Origin: Caballeronia sp. SEWSISQ10-4 2
Lineage (GTDB): Bacteria > Pseudomonadota > Gammaproteobacteria > Burkholderiales > Burkholderiaceae
Assembly (NCBI RefSeq): GCF_030464885.1
Contig: NZ_JALPRJ010000005.1
Span: 1-64,000 of the forward strand
Length of the DNA: 64,000 bases
Direction of reading: 5' to 3'
Numbering within the stretch: position 1 is the first letter of the stretch; every line of letters begins with the position of its first letter. The notes under the pieces were generated by a model, which did not search any database, was not told the origin of the DNA, and saw only the letters and a list, made by a program, of their open reading frames with translations. Below, in pieces: positions 44,596 to 52,783 of this stretch. The position numbers and the translations under genes are program-made.

Positions 44596-44653
44596 GGAAA
44601 TCTTGCCTGGCTCCAAACCGCATTCCCTGCACGCACTTGAGCTGATCTGATCC

Positions 44654-45385
44654 ATGACATTTTCTTACTTCATCACTGCGACCAACGAGCACGATCCGGA
44701 TGCCCGGATGAGCGTGGCACATTATGGGCTCATCCAGGAAGCCATCCGCACCACGCCTGACTTATTGAAGGCCGAACTTTATACACCCGCCCAGATCACG
44801 ACTTATCACGACGACGGGCATTCGCCCCTGCTCGCGCTCCGGCTCGAGTTCGCCTGCATCGAGGCGCTCGAGTCACAAGTCGCCGATGGCGGATATCTCT
44901 GGCGGCTTGCGCAGTCGGACGATTGGCTCGCGCCTGGCGCAAGCCTGGTCACGCACCAAGCCATGCTCACCCGAACGTTCCTGCCTCTCACGAGGACGAT
45001 CGCGGACCCGGCGTTGTGCAGCTATCTCGTGCATTACCCAGGCGCTGCGGAAAATTTCAACGGATGGCTTTCCTACTACATCGCGCATCATCCTCAGATC
45101 ATGCTCGACTACCCCCACGTACTGCAGGTCAACGTATTCACCCGGGTCGACTGGTGTGACTCCATGCCATGGACGCGCGTGAACTACATGCAGCGAAACA
45201 TGCTGACCTTCCCTTCATCGCAACTGCTCTCCGAGGCGCTGATGTCGCCCGTGCGTGCGCGAATGCGAGAAGACAATGGGCGATTTCCAGCGTTCTCGGG
45301 ACGAGCTTGTCATTACCCGATGCTCACCGCCGTAATCGCTCCGGACAACGGGAGGTACTTCGAAACGTCACCGCCGTTCGTCTGA
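44654..45385 (+). CDS. EthD-like tandem dimeric-barrel protein
   Basis: A 243-residue protein of two similar halves. Each has a strand followed by a helix in the pattern of EthD/dimeric alpha-beta barrel proteins: MTFSYFITATNEHDP with SVAHYGLIQEAIRTTPDLL, and LCSYLVHYPG with FNGWLSYYIAHHPQIMLDYP. It fuses what is normally a homodimer. No cofactor motif is visible. It lies 58 bp after the third M20 gene and before the porin gene. It may be an accessory isomerase or hydrolase-like step of the same pathway, but its function is unproven. Confidence 0.6.
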   Translation: MTFSYFITATNEHDPDARMSVAHYGLIQEAIRTTPDLLKAELYTPAQITTYHDDGHSPLLALRLEFACIEALESQVADGGYLWRLAQSDDWLAPGASLVTHQAMLTRTFLPLTRTIADPALCSYLVHYPGAAENFNGWLSYYIAHHPQIMLDYPHVLQVNVFTRVDWCDSMPWTRVNYMQRNMLTFPSSQLLSEALMSPVRARMREDNGRFPAFSGRACHYPMLTAVIAPDNGRYFETSPPFV

Positions 45386-45593
45386 ACGATTGACCTCGTC
45401 ATAGGAGAAATGCGAGCCGGACAAGTCTTCATTCAATGCCTCACATTGCATTATTCAACATCAGTAATACTAATTATAAATAGATAGCCAGTCACGTTTG
45501 GAATTCAACTCCGTCAACTAATCGACCCGAAAAATCGAGCATCAACAAGAAAATTTTGGGCGATCTATGCAGCACTTTAAGAGGATGTTTAAA

Positions 45594-46715
45594 ATGCGTA
45601 GGAAAGTTCTAGTCACCGCTACCCTGCTCGGCTCCATTGCAGGCACCGCACAGGCGCAAAGCAGCGTCACGCTATATGGGCTCGTCGATTCGGCAATCGG
45701 CTACACGAGCAACATGGGTTCGAGCAACGGCCACATCAATCACGGCATACAGGCGCTGCCCGGCGCCATGTCGGCGAACCGATGGGGCTTGCTCGGCTTC
45801 GAAGATATCGGCGGCGGTACGAAAGCCACCTTCAGGCTTGAAAACGGCTTCAACATTCAGAACGGCGCGCTCGGACAAGGCGGCCGGATGTTCGGCCGCA
45901 GCGCGTACGTGGGCCTCGTCAACAACAGTTGGGGAACCGTAACGGCGGGTCGCCAATACATGCCGTTCCAGGAAGATGTGGGCAACGAAATGGCCGCCCT
46001 CTACATGTCAGGTTATACGTTCCACCCGTATGACAGCGACGACATGAACTGCACATTCCGGCCCAACAATGCGGTCAAGTACACGACGCCTACCATCGCC
46101 GGCTTCACGGCGAAGGCCCTGTATGCGTTTTCGAACCTCGCTGGCGGCATCAATACCAACCGACTGTGGAGTGGCAGCGCCGACTATGTGAACGGCCCGG
46201 TTCACCTCGATGCGGGTTTCTTCACGGTGAATCAGCCAGGCTACAGCACAGCCGGTGCGGAATCGTCGGATAACACGTATGGCGCGCTTCCAACGATTGC
46301 CGCCGGCGGCATTGCGAAGCACACGGTATGGGGCGCAGGCGGCACGTATACATTGGGCTCGCTCCTCGCGAGCGTCGTCTATACGCATGCGACCTTCGAC
46401 GCAACCATCGGCGGCACGTTGAAATTCAACAACTACGAAACGAGCTTGCGCTATCAACTCATGCCCGACACGGTGCTGACTGCGGCTTATCTCTACACGA
46501 CTCAGAGAAGCACCGTTGCCGCCGGTGGAAACACGCACTACAACCAGGGTGCATTGGGTATCAACTACTTCCTGTCGAAGACGACCGACTTGTACAGCAA
46601 CGTTGTCTACCAAAGAGCCGCCGGTACGGCCCATGCGTGGATTCTCAACGGAACGGCGGCGTCCAGCAACAACAGCCAGTTCATGGCCCTGGTTGGGATC
46701 CGGAAGAAGTTCTAG
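45594..46715 (+). CDS. Gram-negative trimeric porin (Burkholderia OmpC-like)
   Basis: A 373-residue outer-membrane porin. Signal peptide MRRKVLVTATLLGSIAGTAQA, then the family start QSSVTLYGLVDSAIGYTSN. Segments such as NRWGLLGFEDIGGGTKATFRLE and FGRSAYVGLVNNSWGTVTAGRQY are typical of the 16-stranded family. The protein ends with Phe, as required for BAM-assisted assembly. In-frame ATGs at 45567 and 45585 are alternatives. It closes the amidohydrolase module and probably gives its substrate entry to the periplasm. Confidence 0.93.
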   Translation: MRRKVLVTATLLGSIAGTAQAQSSVTLYGLVDSAIGYTSNMGSSNGHINHGIQALPGAMSANRWGLLGFEDIGGGTKATFRLENGFNIQNGALGQGGRMFGRSAYVGLVNNSWGTVTAGRQYMPFQEDVGNEMAALYMSGYTFHPYDSDDMNCTFRPNNAVKYTTPTIAGFTAKALYAFSNLAGGINTNRLWSGSADYVNGPVHLDAGFFTVNQPGYSTAGAESSDNTYGALPTIAAGGIAKHTVWGAGGTYTLGSLLASVVYTHATFDATIGGTLKFNNYETSLRYQLMPDTVLTAAYLYTTQRSTVAAGGNTHYNQGALGINYFLSKTTDLYSNVVYQRAAGTAHAWILNGTAASSNNSQFMALVGIRKKF

Positions 46716-46862
46716 GAGCCCCGGCTTCGAGAGGACGGCAATGTGTTGAAGGGGTGCGCGAACGTGTTGAAGCGCATTCCGGCAGCACGCAACGCGGCAT
46801 AGCATGCGTTTCTTTAACGGCGAGCTGGCTGGAAGAATTACTACTTTGGCCACCGCCGCGCA

Positions 46863-48167
46863 TCAACGATCCGCCAGCTTCCCCGAGATGGTCCGCACCA
46901 GCAACGCGCCGAGCACAAGACATGCGGCAACAAAATAAAGGCCCATGCGGTTGTCGTGAGTCGTCACGTTGAGCCATCCCACCGCATAGGGCGAGACAAA
47001 ACCCGCGAGATTACCTACGCAATTGATTCCCGCAATTCCAACGGCCACGGAGGTGCCGGCAAGGAACGACGACGGAATGCTCCAGAACAGCGACAACGCC
47101 GACAAGATGCCCGCGGCCGCCACGCTCAGCCAGATCACGGCAAGCATAGGGTGGTGACCCACATAACCGCTCGCAGCAAACCCGATCGCACCGATCACAG
47201 CCAGCACGGAAAAATGCATCCGGCGCGAGCGGAAGCGGTCCGAGCTCATTCCGGTCAGCACGATCACGGGGATGGCGACGAGATAGGGAATGGCCGATAA
47301 CCAGCCGATCGTCGAGACATCGCTCAGCCCGGAGTCCTTGATGATCGACGGCAGCCAGAAGCTGATGCCGTACAGGCCGATGATCTGGCAGAAGTAGACA
47401 GCGCAAAGCTTCCAGATGTGGCGATCGGAAAGAATAGCGCCAAGGTTGTGATGCGTGGTCTTTTCGGCATCCTCCCGCTCGATCTCGCTCGTCACCAGAG
47501 CTTTCTCATTCTCCGTTAGCCACTTCGCCTGCGCAGGACGATCGACCATCAAGGCAAACACCGCAATGCCGCAAACCAGCGCCGGAAGCGCTTCGATCAG
47601 GAACAGCCACTGCCATCCCGCCATCACGGCGGAATGGCTGAAGCTGCTGAGTACCCACCCCGACAATGGGCCACCAACCACACCTGAGAGCGGAATCGCG
47701 ATGTAGTACACACCGAGCGCGAAGCCGCGTTTTCTCGCAGGAAACCAATAGGTCAGATACAGCATGATGCCCGGCGAGAATCCGGCTTCGGCAACGCCCA
47801 GAAAAAAACGTGCGGTGTAGAACTGCAGCGGCGTTTTCACCAGTAGCGTGAGCGCCGAAATAATGGCCCACGTAATCATGATGCGCGCGATCCAGAGACG
47901 GGCTCCGACCCGATGCAGGATCAAGTTGCTGGGTACTTCAAAAATAAAATAGCCAATGAAGAAGATGCCGGCGCCCAGGCCGTAGACGGCATCGCTCATG
48001 TGCAGGTCATTGAGCATCTGCAACTTTGCAAAGCCGACGTTCACCCGGTCGAGATAGCCGCACAAATAGCACAGCACGATGAACGGCATGATGCGCCAGC
48101 TGATCTTGCGGTACACATCGGCAGGCGCCGCCGGCGCTACCAAAAGGGTTTCGCTGATATGGCTCAT
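46863..48167 (-). CDS. MFS transporter, anion:cation symporter (ACS) type
   Basis: A 434-residue 12-helix carrier of the ACS family. YLDRVNVGFAKLQMLNDLHM and GIFFIGYFIFEVPSNLILHRVG give the signature. It resembles the ACS carrier at 30342, and the two share the N-terminal motif almost exactly. The gene follows the SAF-domain oxidoreductase gene by 76 bp on the same strand, so the pair is likely an operon for uptake and conversion of an organic anion. Confidence 0.9.
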   Translation of the reverse strand: MSHISETLLVAPAAPADVYRKISWRIMPFIVLCYLCGYLDRVNVGFAKLQMLNDLHMSDAVYGLGAGIFFIGYFIFEVPSNLILHRVGARLWIARIMITWAIISALTLLVKTPLQFYTARFFLGVAEAGFSPGIMLYLTYWFPARKRGFALGVYYIAIPLSGVVGGPLSGWVLSSFSHSAVMAGWQWLFLIEALPALVCGIAVFALMVDRPAQAKWLTENEKALVTSEIEREDAEKTTHHNLGAILSDRHIWKLCAVYFCQIIGLYGISFWLPSIIKDSGLSDVSTIGWLSAIPYLVAIPVIVLTGMSSDRFRSRRMHFSVLAVIGAIGFAASGYVGHHPMLAVIWLSVAAAGILSALSLFWSIPSSFLAGTSVAVGIAGINCVGNLAGFVSPYAVGWLNVTTHDNRMGLYFVAACLVLGALLVRTISGKLADR

Positions 48168-48243
48168 GTCTCCTCCGTCGTCCTTTGCCGGACGTTATAG
48201 AGCGCGGCCGGGCGGACGCCCGGCCGGCTTCGATCAGGCATGC

Positions 48244-49623
48244 TTACGATGCAAGTTTTTCGGCCGCCAGCTCCACACCGAGTTCCTTACGGAACATGGC
48301 CTCCATATCGAGACGCACGCGCACTGCTTCCTTGCTGGAATCAAACGCCACGTCGCTCCATCGAACCGGGTGCCCTGCTGCCACCGGGCGCTGCAGCACC
48401 ATGTTGTGCGCGAGGCCTATCGGCAGAGCACCCTGTAGCAGCGAGTCCGCAGCCGGCATCAGCTTGCCGTAGACGGTGTGACCGCCCTCGCCGTCCAGCC
48501 GCTCGCCCGCGCGCAGGTCACGCTTCGCGGTGGCCGCAACGTCACCGTGGAATCCCGTGGTCGCGCCCGTGGCTTCCCCGCGCACCGCAATGCTCGCAAT
48601 CGATACCCCGAGCTCGAGTCCGATCAGGTGATACGGTTTGTACATGGCGGCGAAACGCCCGCTGCTGTCGGTCTTGAGGCCGTATTGCGCAAAGCAGTCG
48701 CGGACGTAATCAGACGGTGCTTCGAACACGGCATAGACGCCCCAGCGCAAGTCGCGGAACACGGGACGGCCGTCGCGTTCGAGCGACGAGACCACTTCCA
48801 CGCTGCCGCGATGCGGCAGGATTCCGCCCTCAGTGGCGGGGCGCAGCAAGTTCGGCAGGTCATCGACGCCACACGCGGGAAACGCAAGACCGTCAGCAGG
48901 CGGGCGCAGGTCGCATGCGTTCGATACCGCCGCCATTTCCAGTGCCGACTTTGTGCCGTCGAGGAAAGAGTTGAACATCTGCGCATTGAAGTCGCCGGAG
49001 GCGACCTGCGCTTCCGTGAAGCCGTAATAGCTCCAGACGGTGTCGGGGGTCGACTGGTGATAGACCGGCAAGTACTTGGTGCCCTTGCCCGCGCAGATGA
49101 CGTTGAAGCCAATCGTGCGGGCCCAGTCCACCAGTTCTGCGATCAGTGCCGGCTGATCGCCCGAGGCCATTGAATAGATGATGCCCGCCTCTGCCGCGCG
49201 CCGCGCGAGCAGCGGACCGGCGAGCACATCGGCCTCCACATTGACCATCACGATATGCTTCTTGTGCTTGCAGCACAGCAGCGCGTGATGAATACCCGCG
49301 GCCGGGCTACCCGTTGCATCGATCACAATATCTATGTAATCGCTTGCGATCATCAAGTCAGCGTCGTCGGTAATAAAAGTCGAGCCGCTGCGCAAGGCAT
49401 CAGCCAACGAACTCGCCGAATAGCGCGCTTCTTCCCAGCCCACGCGCTGCATGGCGCTACGCGCCCGCGCCGGCGACAGATCCGCAATGCAGACCAGATG
49501 AATGCCCGGCGTGCGCGGCGCCTGCGACAAATACATCGAACCAAACTTACCGGCGCCGATCAGTCCTACTCTGACGGGGCGCCCGGCCTGAGCACGGGTT
49601 TCGAGCTTCGCGATAAGCGACAT
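48244..49623 (-). CDS. NAD(P)-dependent oxidoreductase with SAF domain (DRL/homoserine-dehydrogenase-like)
   Basis: A 459-residue protein. N-terminal Rossmann fold (VGLIGAGKFGSMYLSQ near residue 19), a homoserine-dehydrogenase-like central domain (VIDATGSPAAGIHHA, MVNVEADVLAGPLLA, GDQPALIAELVDWA) and a C-terminal SAF-like domain (AATAKRDLRAGERLDGEGG). This architecture matches the DRL family, one member of which replaces DXR in the MEP pathway in Brucella, but most members have unknown roles. The start at 49623 has AAGGAGA. It pairs with the ACS transporter and is divergent from LysR at 49774. A catabolic rather than isoprenoid role is likelier from this setting. Confidence 0.8.
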   Translation of the reverse strand: MSLIAKLETRAQAGRPVRVGLIGAGKFGSMYLSQAPRTPGIHLVCIADLSPARARSAMQRVGWEEARYSASSLADALRSGSTFITDDADLMIASDYIDIVIDATGSPAAGIHHALLCCKHKKHIVMVNVEADVLAGPLLARRAAEAGIIYSMASGDQPALIAELVDWARTIGFNVICAGKGTKYLPVYHQSTPDTVWSYYGFTEAQVASGDFNAQMFNSFLDGTKSALEMAAVSNACDLRPPADGLAFPACGVDDLPNLLRPATEGGILPHRGSVEVVSSLERDGRPVFRDLRWGVYAVFEAPSDYVRDCFAQYGLKTDSSGRFAAMYKPYHLIGLELGVSIASIAVRGEATGATTGFHGDVAATAKRDLRAGERLDGEGGHTVYGKLMPAADSLLQGALPIGLAHNMVLQRPVAAGHPVRWSDVAFDSSKEAVRVRLDMEAMFRKELGVELAAEKLAS

Positions 49624-49773
49624 GCTGTCTCCTTTTTTCATACGGTTGAATCGCGCTTCGTCGTGCCGGATCGAAACGCGCGCCTTCGTCGGGGAAGGAC
49701 CTGAAGCAACGATAGCAGCCAATTTTTTGCAATAGAATGGGCAATTCCACAACCGCGCTGTGCAAAAATTCCC

Positions 49774-50670
49774 ATGCGAAAATTTGACTGGGACTCCCTC
49801 CAGGCCTTTCTGGCTATCGCGCGTGCGGGGCGTCTCACTGTCGCGGCGCAGCAAATGGGCATCGACCATTCCACGCTAAGCCGGCGTGTCGCATCGCTCG
49901 AGGCAAGCATCGGGGTGCAATTGTTCGAACGGCGTTCGGTTGGCTTTCTGCTCACCCCCGAAGGCGAGCGCCTGATGACCGATGCCGAGGCGATGGAAAG
50001 TCTGGCCCTGCGTATCAACGCGCGCCTGGGCGACCCGTCGGTCGGCTTGACGGGGACGGTAAGAGTTGGCACACCTGAAGGATTTGGAACCTACTTTCTT
50101 GCACCGAGGATCGCAAAGCTCACCGCCGTGCACCCCGATCTGGAGATAGAGCTGGTCGCCAATCCACGCACGTTCAGCCTGTCCAAACGCGAGGCTGATA
50201 TCGCGGTCACCATGACACGCCCGAGTCAGGGGCGCGTTTATGCGCACAAGCTCAACGACTACTCCCTCGGTGTGTATGCGTCGCGCGAGTATCTCGATGC
50301 GCATGCGCCGATCGCGGCGTTTCAGGACATCTTCAATCATCCGTGGATTGGCTATGTCGAAGATCTGATGTGGAGTGCGGAGCTCGATTATTTGTCGCAG
50401 ATTTCCACGTCACTCACGCCCACGGTGCGTATTTCCAACGTCATCAGCCAGGCAGCAGCGGTTAGCGGTGGCGCGGGGATCGGCGTGTTGCCATGTTTTA
50501 TCGCGCGCCCGGAACCGTCGCTCATTCGCATTCTCCCGGATGAGATTGCACTCAGCCGCTCTTACTGGCTGGTTTCGCACGCGGACTCGCGCGATGTCGC
50601 GCGGGTCAAGCTGCTAGCGGATTTCATTCGCGCCGAATGCAGCGCGTCTGGATCGTTCTGGGCGGGGTAA
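49774..50670 (+). CDS. LysR-family transcriptional regulator
   Basis: A 298-residue LysR regulator. DNA-binding domain: FDWDSLQAFLAIARAGRLTV then MGIDHSTLSRRVASLEAS; the effector domain starts near LTGTVRVGTPEGFG. It is divergent from the SAF-oxidoreductase gene with 150 bp between, and probably controls that gene and the ACS transporter. Confidence 0.9.
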   Translation: MRKFDWDSLQAFLAIARAGRLTVAAQQMGIDHSTLSRRVASLEASIGVQLFERRSVGFLLTPEGERLMTDAEAMESLALRINARLGDPSVGLTGTVRVGTPEGFGTYFLAPRIAKLTAVHPDLEIELVANPRTFSLSKREADIAVTMTRPSQGRVYAHKLNDYSLGVYASREYLDAHAPIAAFQDIFNHPWIGYVEDLMWSAELDYLSQISTSLTPTVRISNVISQAAAVSGGAGIGVLPCFIARPEPSLIRILPDEIALSRSYWLVSHADSRDVARVKLLADFIRAECSASGSFWAG

Positions 50671-50895
50671 TGCCCACCCGAACAAACGAGCTGTGGCGTG
50701 TGATGGGCAATTCGATCCAGCGTTCGCTGACCTTGCCTCTTCGCGTAGAATTCCTCCTGTGCATTCCACAAGCCGCGATTGCCTATGGTGCGTGATTGCT
50801 TCGCGATCTGCTTTCACATCTGATGGCGAACGTCGCCGACACGCGGGCCTGCCGACGACGAACCGAAATAAAATCGATCCATGGTGGAGTCAGAC

Positions 50896-51474
50896 ATGAC
50901 CGTACTGATACTGGGATTGTTGATCTTTCTGGGCGTGCATTCGGTGCGCATTGTCGCTGAAGACTGGCGCGGCACGCAGATCGCACGTATCGGCGAGAAG
51001 CGCTGGAAGGGAATCTTCTCTGTCCTTTCGGGAGTCGGGCTGGTGCTGATCATCTGGGGCTACGGATTGGCTCGGGCGCACCCGGTGCTCGTATGGACAC
51101 CGCCGACATGGGCGCGGCACGTTGCGATACCCCTCGTCGCCATCGCGTTCATCCTGGTGCCTGCCGCGCACGTCCCGAACAACCACTTCAAGACGCTGCT
51201 CGGTCATCCGATGGTTCTGGGTGTGCTGCTGTGGGCCTTTGCGCATTTGCTGGCGAACGGCACGCTGTCGGCAGTCGTGCTGTTCGGCGCGTTCCTGCTG
51301 TGGGCAATCGTCGATTTCGTTGCGGCGCGACGGCGCGACATCCTCGCCAAGACGACGTATCCGCCGGCAAACATAGCGCGTGATGGCGTCGTCATTGTCT
51401 CCGGGCTTGTGGCGTGGGCATTGTTTGCATTCGTACTTCACGGATGGTTGTTCGGCGTGCGGCCGTTGGGGTAG
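50896..51474 (+). CDS. NnrU-family membrane protein
   Basis: A 192-residue inner-membrane protein with about five or six hydrophobic helices. The start MTVLILGLLIFLGVHSVRIV and AEDWRGTQIARIGEKRWKGI, then HVPNNHFKTLLGHPMVLGVLLWAFAHLLANG, match NnrU proteins, first seen near nitrite/nitric oxide reductase genes and of uncertain function. A start at 50881 adds five residues. No nitrogen-oxide genes are nearby. Stands alone. Confidence 0.85.
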   Translation: MTVLILGLLIFLGVHSVRIVAEDWRGTQIARIGEKRWKGIFSVLSGVGLVLIIWGYGLARAHPVLVWTPPTWARHVAIPLVAIAFILVPAAHVPNNHFKTLLGHPMVLGVLLWAFAHLLANGTLSAVVLFGAFLLWAIVDFVAARRRDILAKTTYPPANIARDGVVIVSGLVAWALFAFVLHGWLFGVRPLG

Positions 51475-51580
51475 GCAACGCCCTGTCGAAACTTCCGTTT
51501 TGACGCGCCGTTGTGACCCATGAGCGCTCCTCACGAACACCAGACCGTCGAACCCGGAAACGCGGTATCGCCATGTTCCT

Positions 51581-51895
51581 TCAGCGCGATTTGGCAGGTG
51601 CCCGGCCACTGCTGCGGGGTTGCTCCTCTGCGACGTGCGATAGCGCGAAAACACTGGCTATCCGGATTAACCGGCCACAGATCGGCATCGTGTTGAGCGT
51701 GGTCTCGACATCAAGCTGCTGGCCGAGAGCATCTCCGAACTGACCCGCAGCGAACGCAGAGCCAGCGACGGCGCCAACCGCAATGAAAGCGATCCCTATC
51801 CAGCGCAGCCGTCGGCTGCACGCCAGAAACCTTCTGGATAGCGATCTCCCGCCGACCAGCAAGCTCACCACAAGTGCGGCGATAGCGCAGCACAT
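51581..51895 (-). CDS. Small membrane protein, unknown
   Basis: A 104-residue frame starting 9 bp after the DUF899 stop. It has two hydrophobic segments (MCCAIAALVVSLLVGG and WIGIAFIAVGAVAGSAFAAGQ) and a basic C-terminus. I recognise no family. The natural-looking segment GQFGDALGQQLDVETTLN suggests real coding or a decayed membrane gene. It could be co-transcribed with DUF899. Confidence 0.4.
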   Translation of the reverse strand: MCCAIAALVVSLLVGGRSLSRRFLACSRRLRWIGIAFIAVGAVAGSAFAAGQFGDALGQQLDVETTLNTMPICGRLIRIASVFALSHVAEEQPRSSGRAPAKSR

Positions 51896-51903
51896 GGCTC
51901 AGC

Positions 51904-52631
51904 CTATGTATCAGCGCCGCAGCCGCATGCTGGAGCGTGAAAGCGGCCGTTGGCTTCGACGGCTCCGCCCTTGCCATACATGTTGTGCGGCCGAGCCCAA
52001 TCGCCCAAGGAGTGATATGGGCCGGTCTCGTTGCGGCCTTTCGGCATGACGTCGAGGAACCCGTAAATCCCAAGGAATTGCTCGCCGCCGCGACCCAATG
52101 CTGAATAGGTCAGGAAGATATCGCCAGACGTGTTCTTGAAGAAGACGCTGTGGCCCGAGAGATCCTGCAGTCCCACCACCCAGTCTTGCGCCGGCTGAAA
52201 GTTATAGAGTGCTTTGCCTGAAGCGACTTGTTCCGCTGTAAAGGAAACGTTGAAATCGTAGTTGAAGTCACTGCGACAGGAAGAAACCCACAGGAAGGAC
52301 CATCCCATCCGCTGACGCACCGTCTCTATTTCGGCGATCGGCGCCCGCGCCACGGCCGCATAACTCACGTCATTATTTTCGAGGTGCGGCAACAGCGGAC
52401 CGATGTGGTCTACGTCAAGCGAACACCCGACGCACTGGTGTGTAACGCCCGGGGCCATCATGAAGTGCTTGATGAAGAGCTGGCTGCGTCCGTCGAACAG
52501 GTCCGAGAGCGTAACTTGTCCATTGGGTCCATCGAATACGTATTCCTTTTCAATCTTCATCCAGGGAAGTTCGCGCCGCTCGGCGGCTAGTGCGTCCTTG
52601 CGATGCGTCAGTTCCTTTTCCTTGGCGAGGA
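51904..52631 (-). pseudogene. DUF899 (thioredoxin-like) gene, 5' end cut by island insertion
   Basis: DUF899 family protein. The visible part reads LAKEKELTHRKDALAAERR, ELPWMKIEKEYVFDGPNG, VTLSDLFDGRSQLFIKHFMM, and GVTHQCVGCSLDVDHIGP, a thioredoxin-like fold. The C-terminus (HAPACGCGADT) is intact. Homology stops at about 52629; upstream residues (LHGFPLF and earlier) do not belong to the family. About 20-25 N-terminal residues are missing. An internal ATG at 52560 might still start a shortened protein. The break coincides with a recombinase-like core at 52614-52636. Confidence 0.82.
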
Positions 52632-52636
52632 AAAGG
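52614..52636. other. Candidate attL crossover core
   Basis: CCTTTTCC and its exact inverse GGAAAAGG flank a 7-bp spacer TTGGCGA. Tyrosine recombinases use two inverted core sites around a 6-8 bp overlap. The DUF899 homology ends exactly in this spacer and the integrase gene begins 148 bp to the right. The left half is chromosomal (DUF899) and the right half would come from the element. Confidence 0.6.
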
Positions 52637-52661
52637 GGAAATCCATGTAACACGCATAAGA

Positions 52662-52678
52662 CCCCTTGTTTTAAGGGG
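52662..52678. terminator. Hairpin between attL and the integrase gene
   Basis: CCCCTT-GTTTT-AAGGGG, a perfect 6-bp stem, followed rightward by CCGTTTG. The same GGGGCCGTTTG string follows the hairpin after the integrase. No long T run, so termination is uncertain. Confidence 0.35.
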
Positions 52679-52686
52679 CCGTTTGC

Positions 52687-52781
52687 GTGTACCAGTTTGA
52701 ATGGGTGTACCACAGTTGTACAGTCACACGCTCTTTTGATGTAACTTGAAACCTCACATAACAACACGTAAGGGTGTACCA
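52687..52781 (+). repeat. Three GTGTACCA repeats upstream of the integrase
   Basis: Identical octamers at 52687-52694, 52705-52712 and 52774-52781, all on the plus strand; the last two share a leading GG. They lie 50-145 bp from the proposed crossover core. This is where integrase arm-type sites or an int-regulating operator would be. The third ends two bases before the integrase ATG. Confidence 0.55.
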
Positions 52782-52783
52782 AA

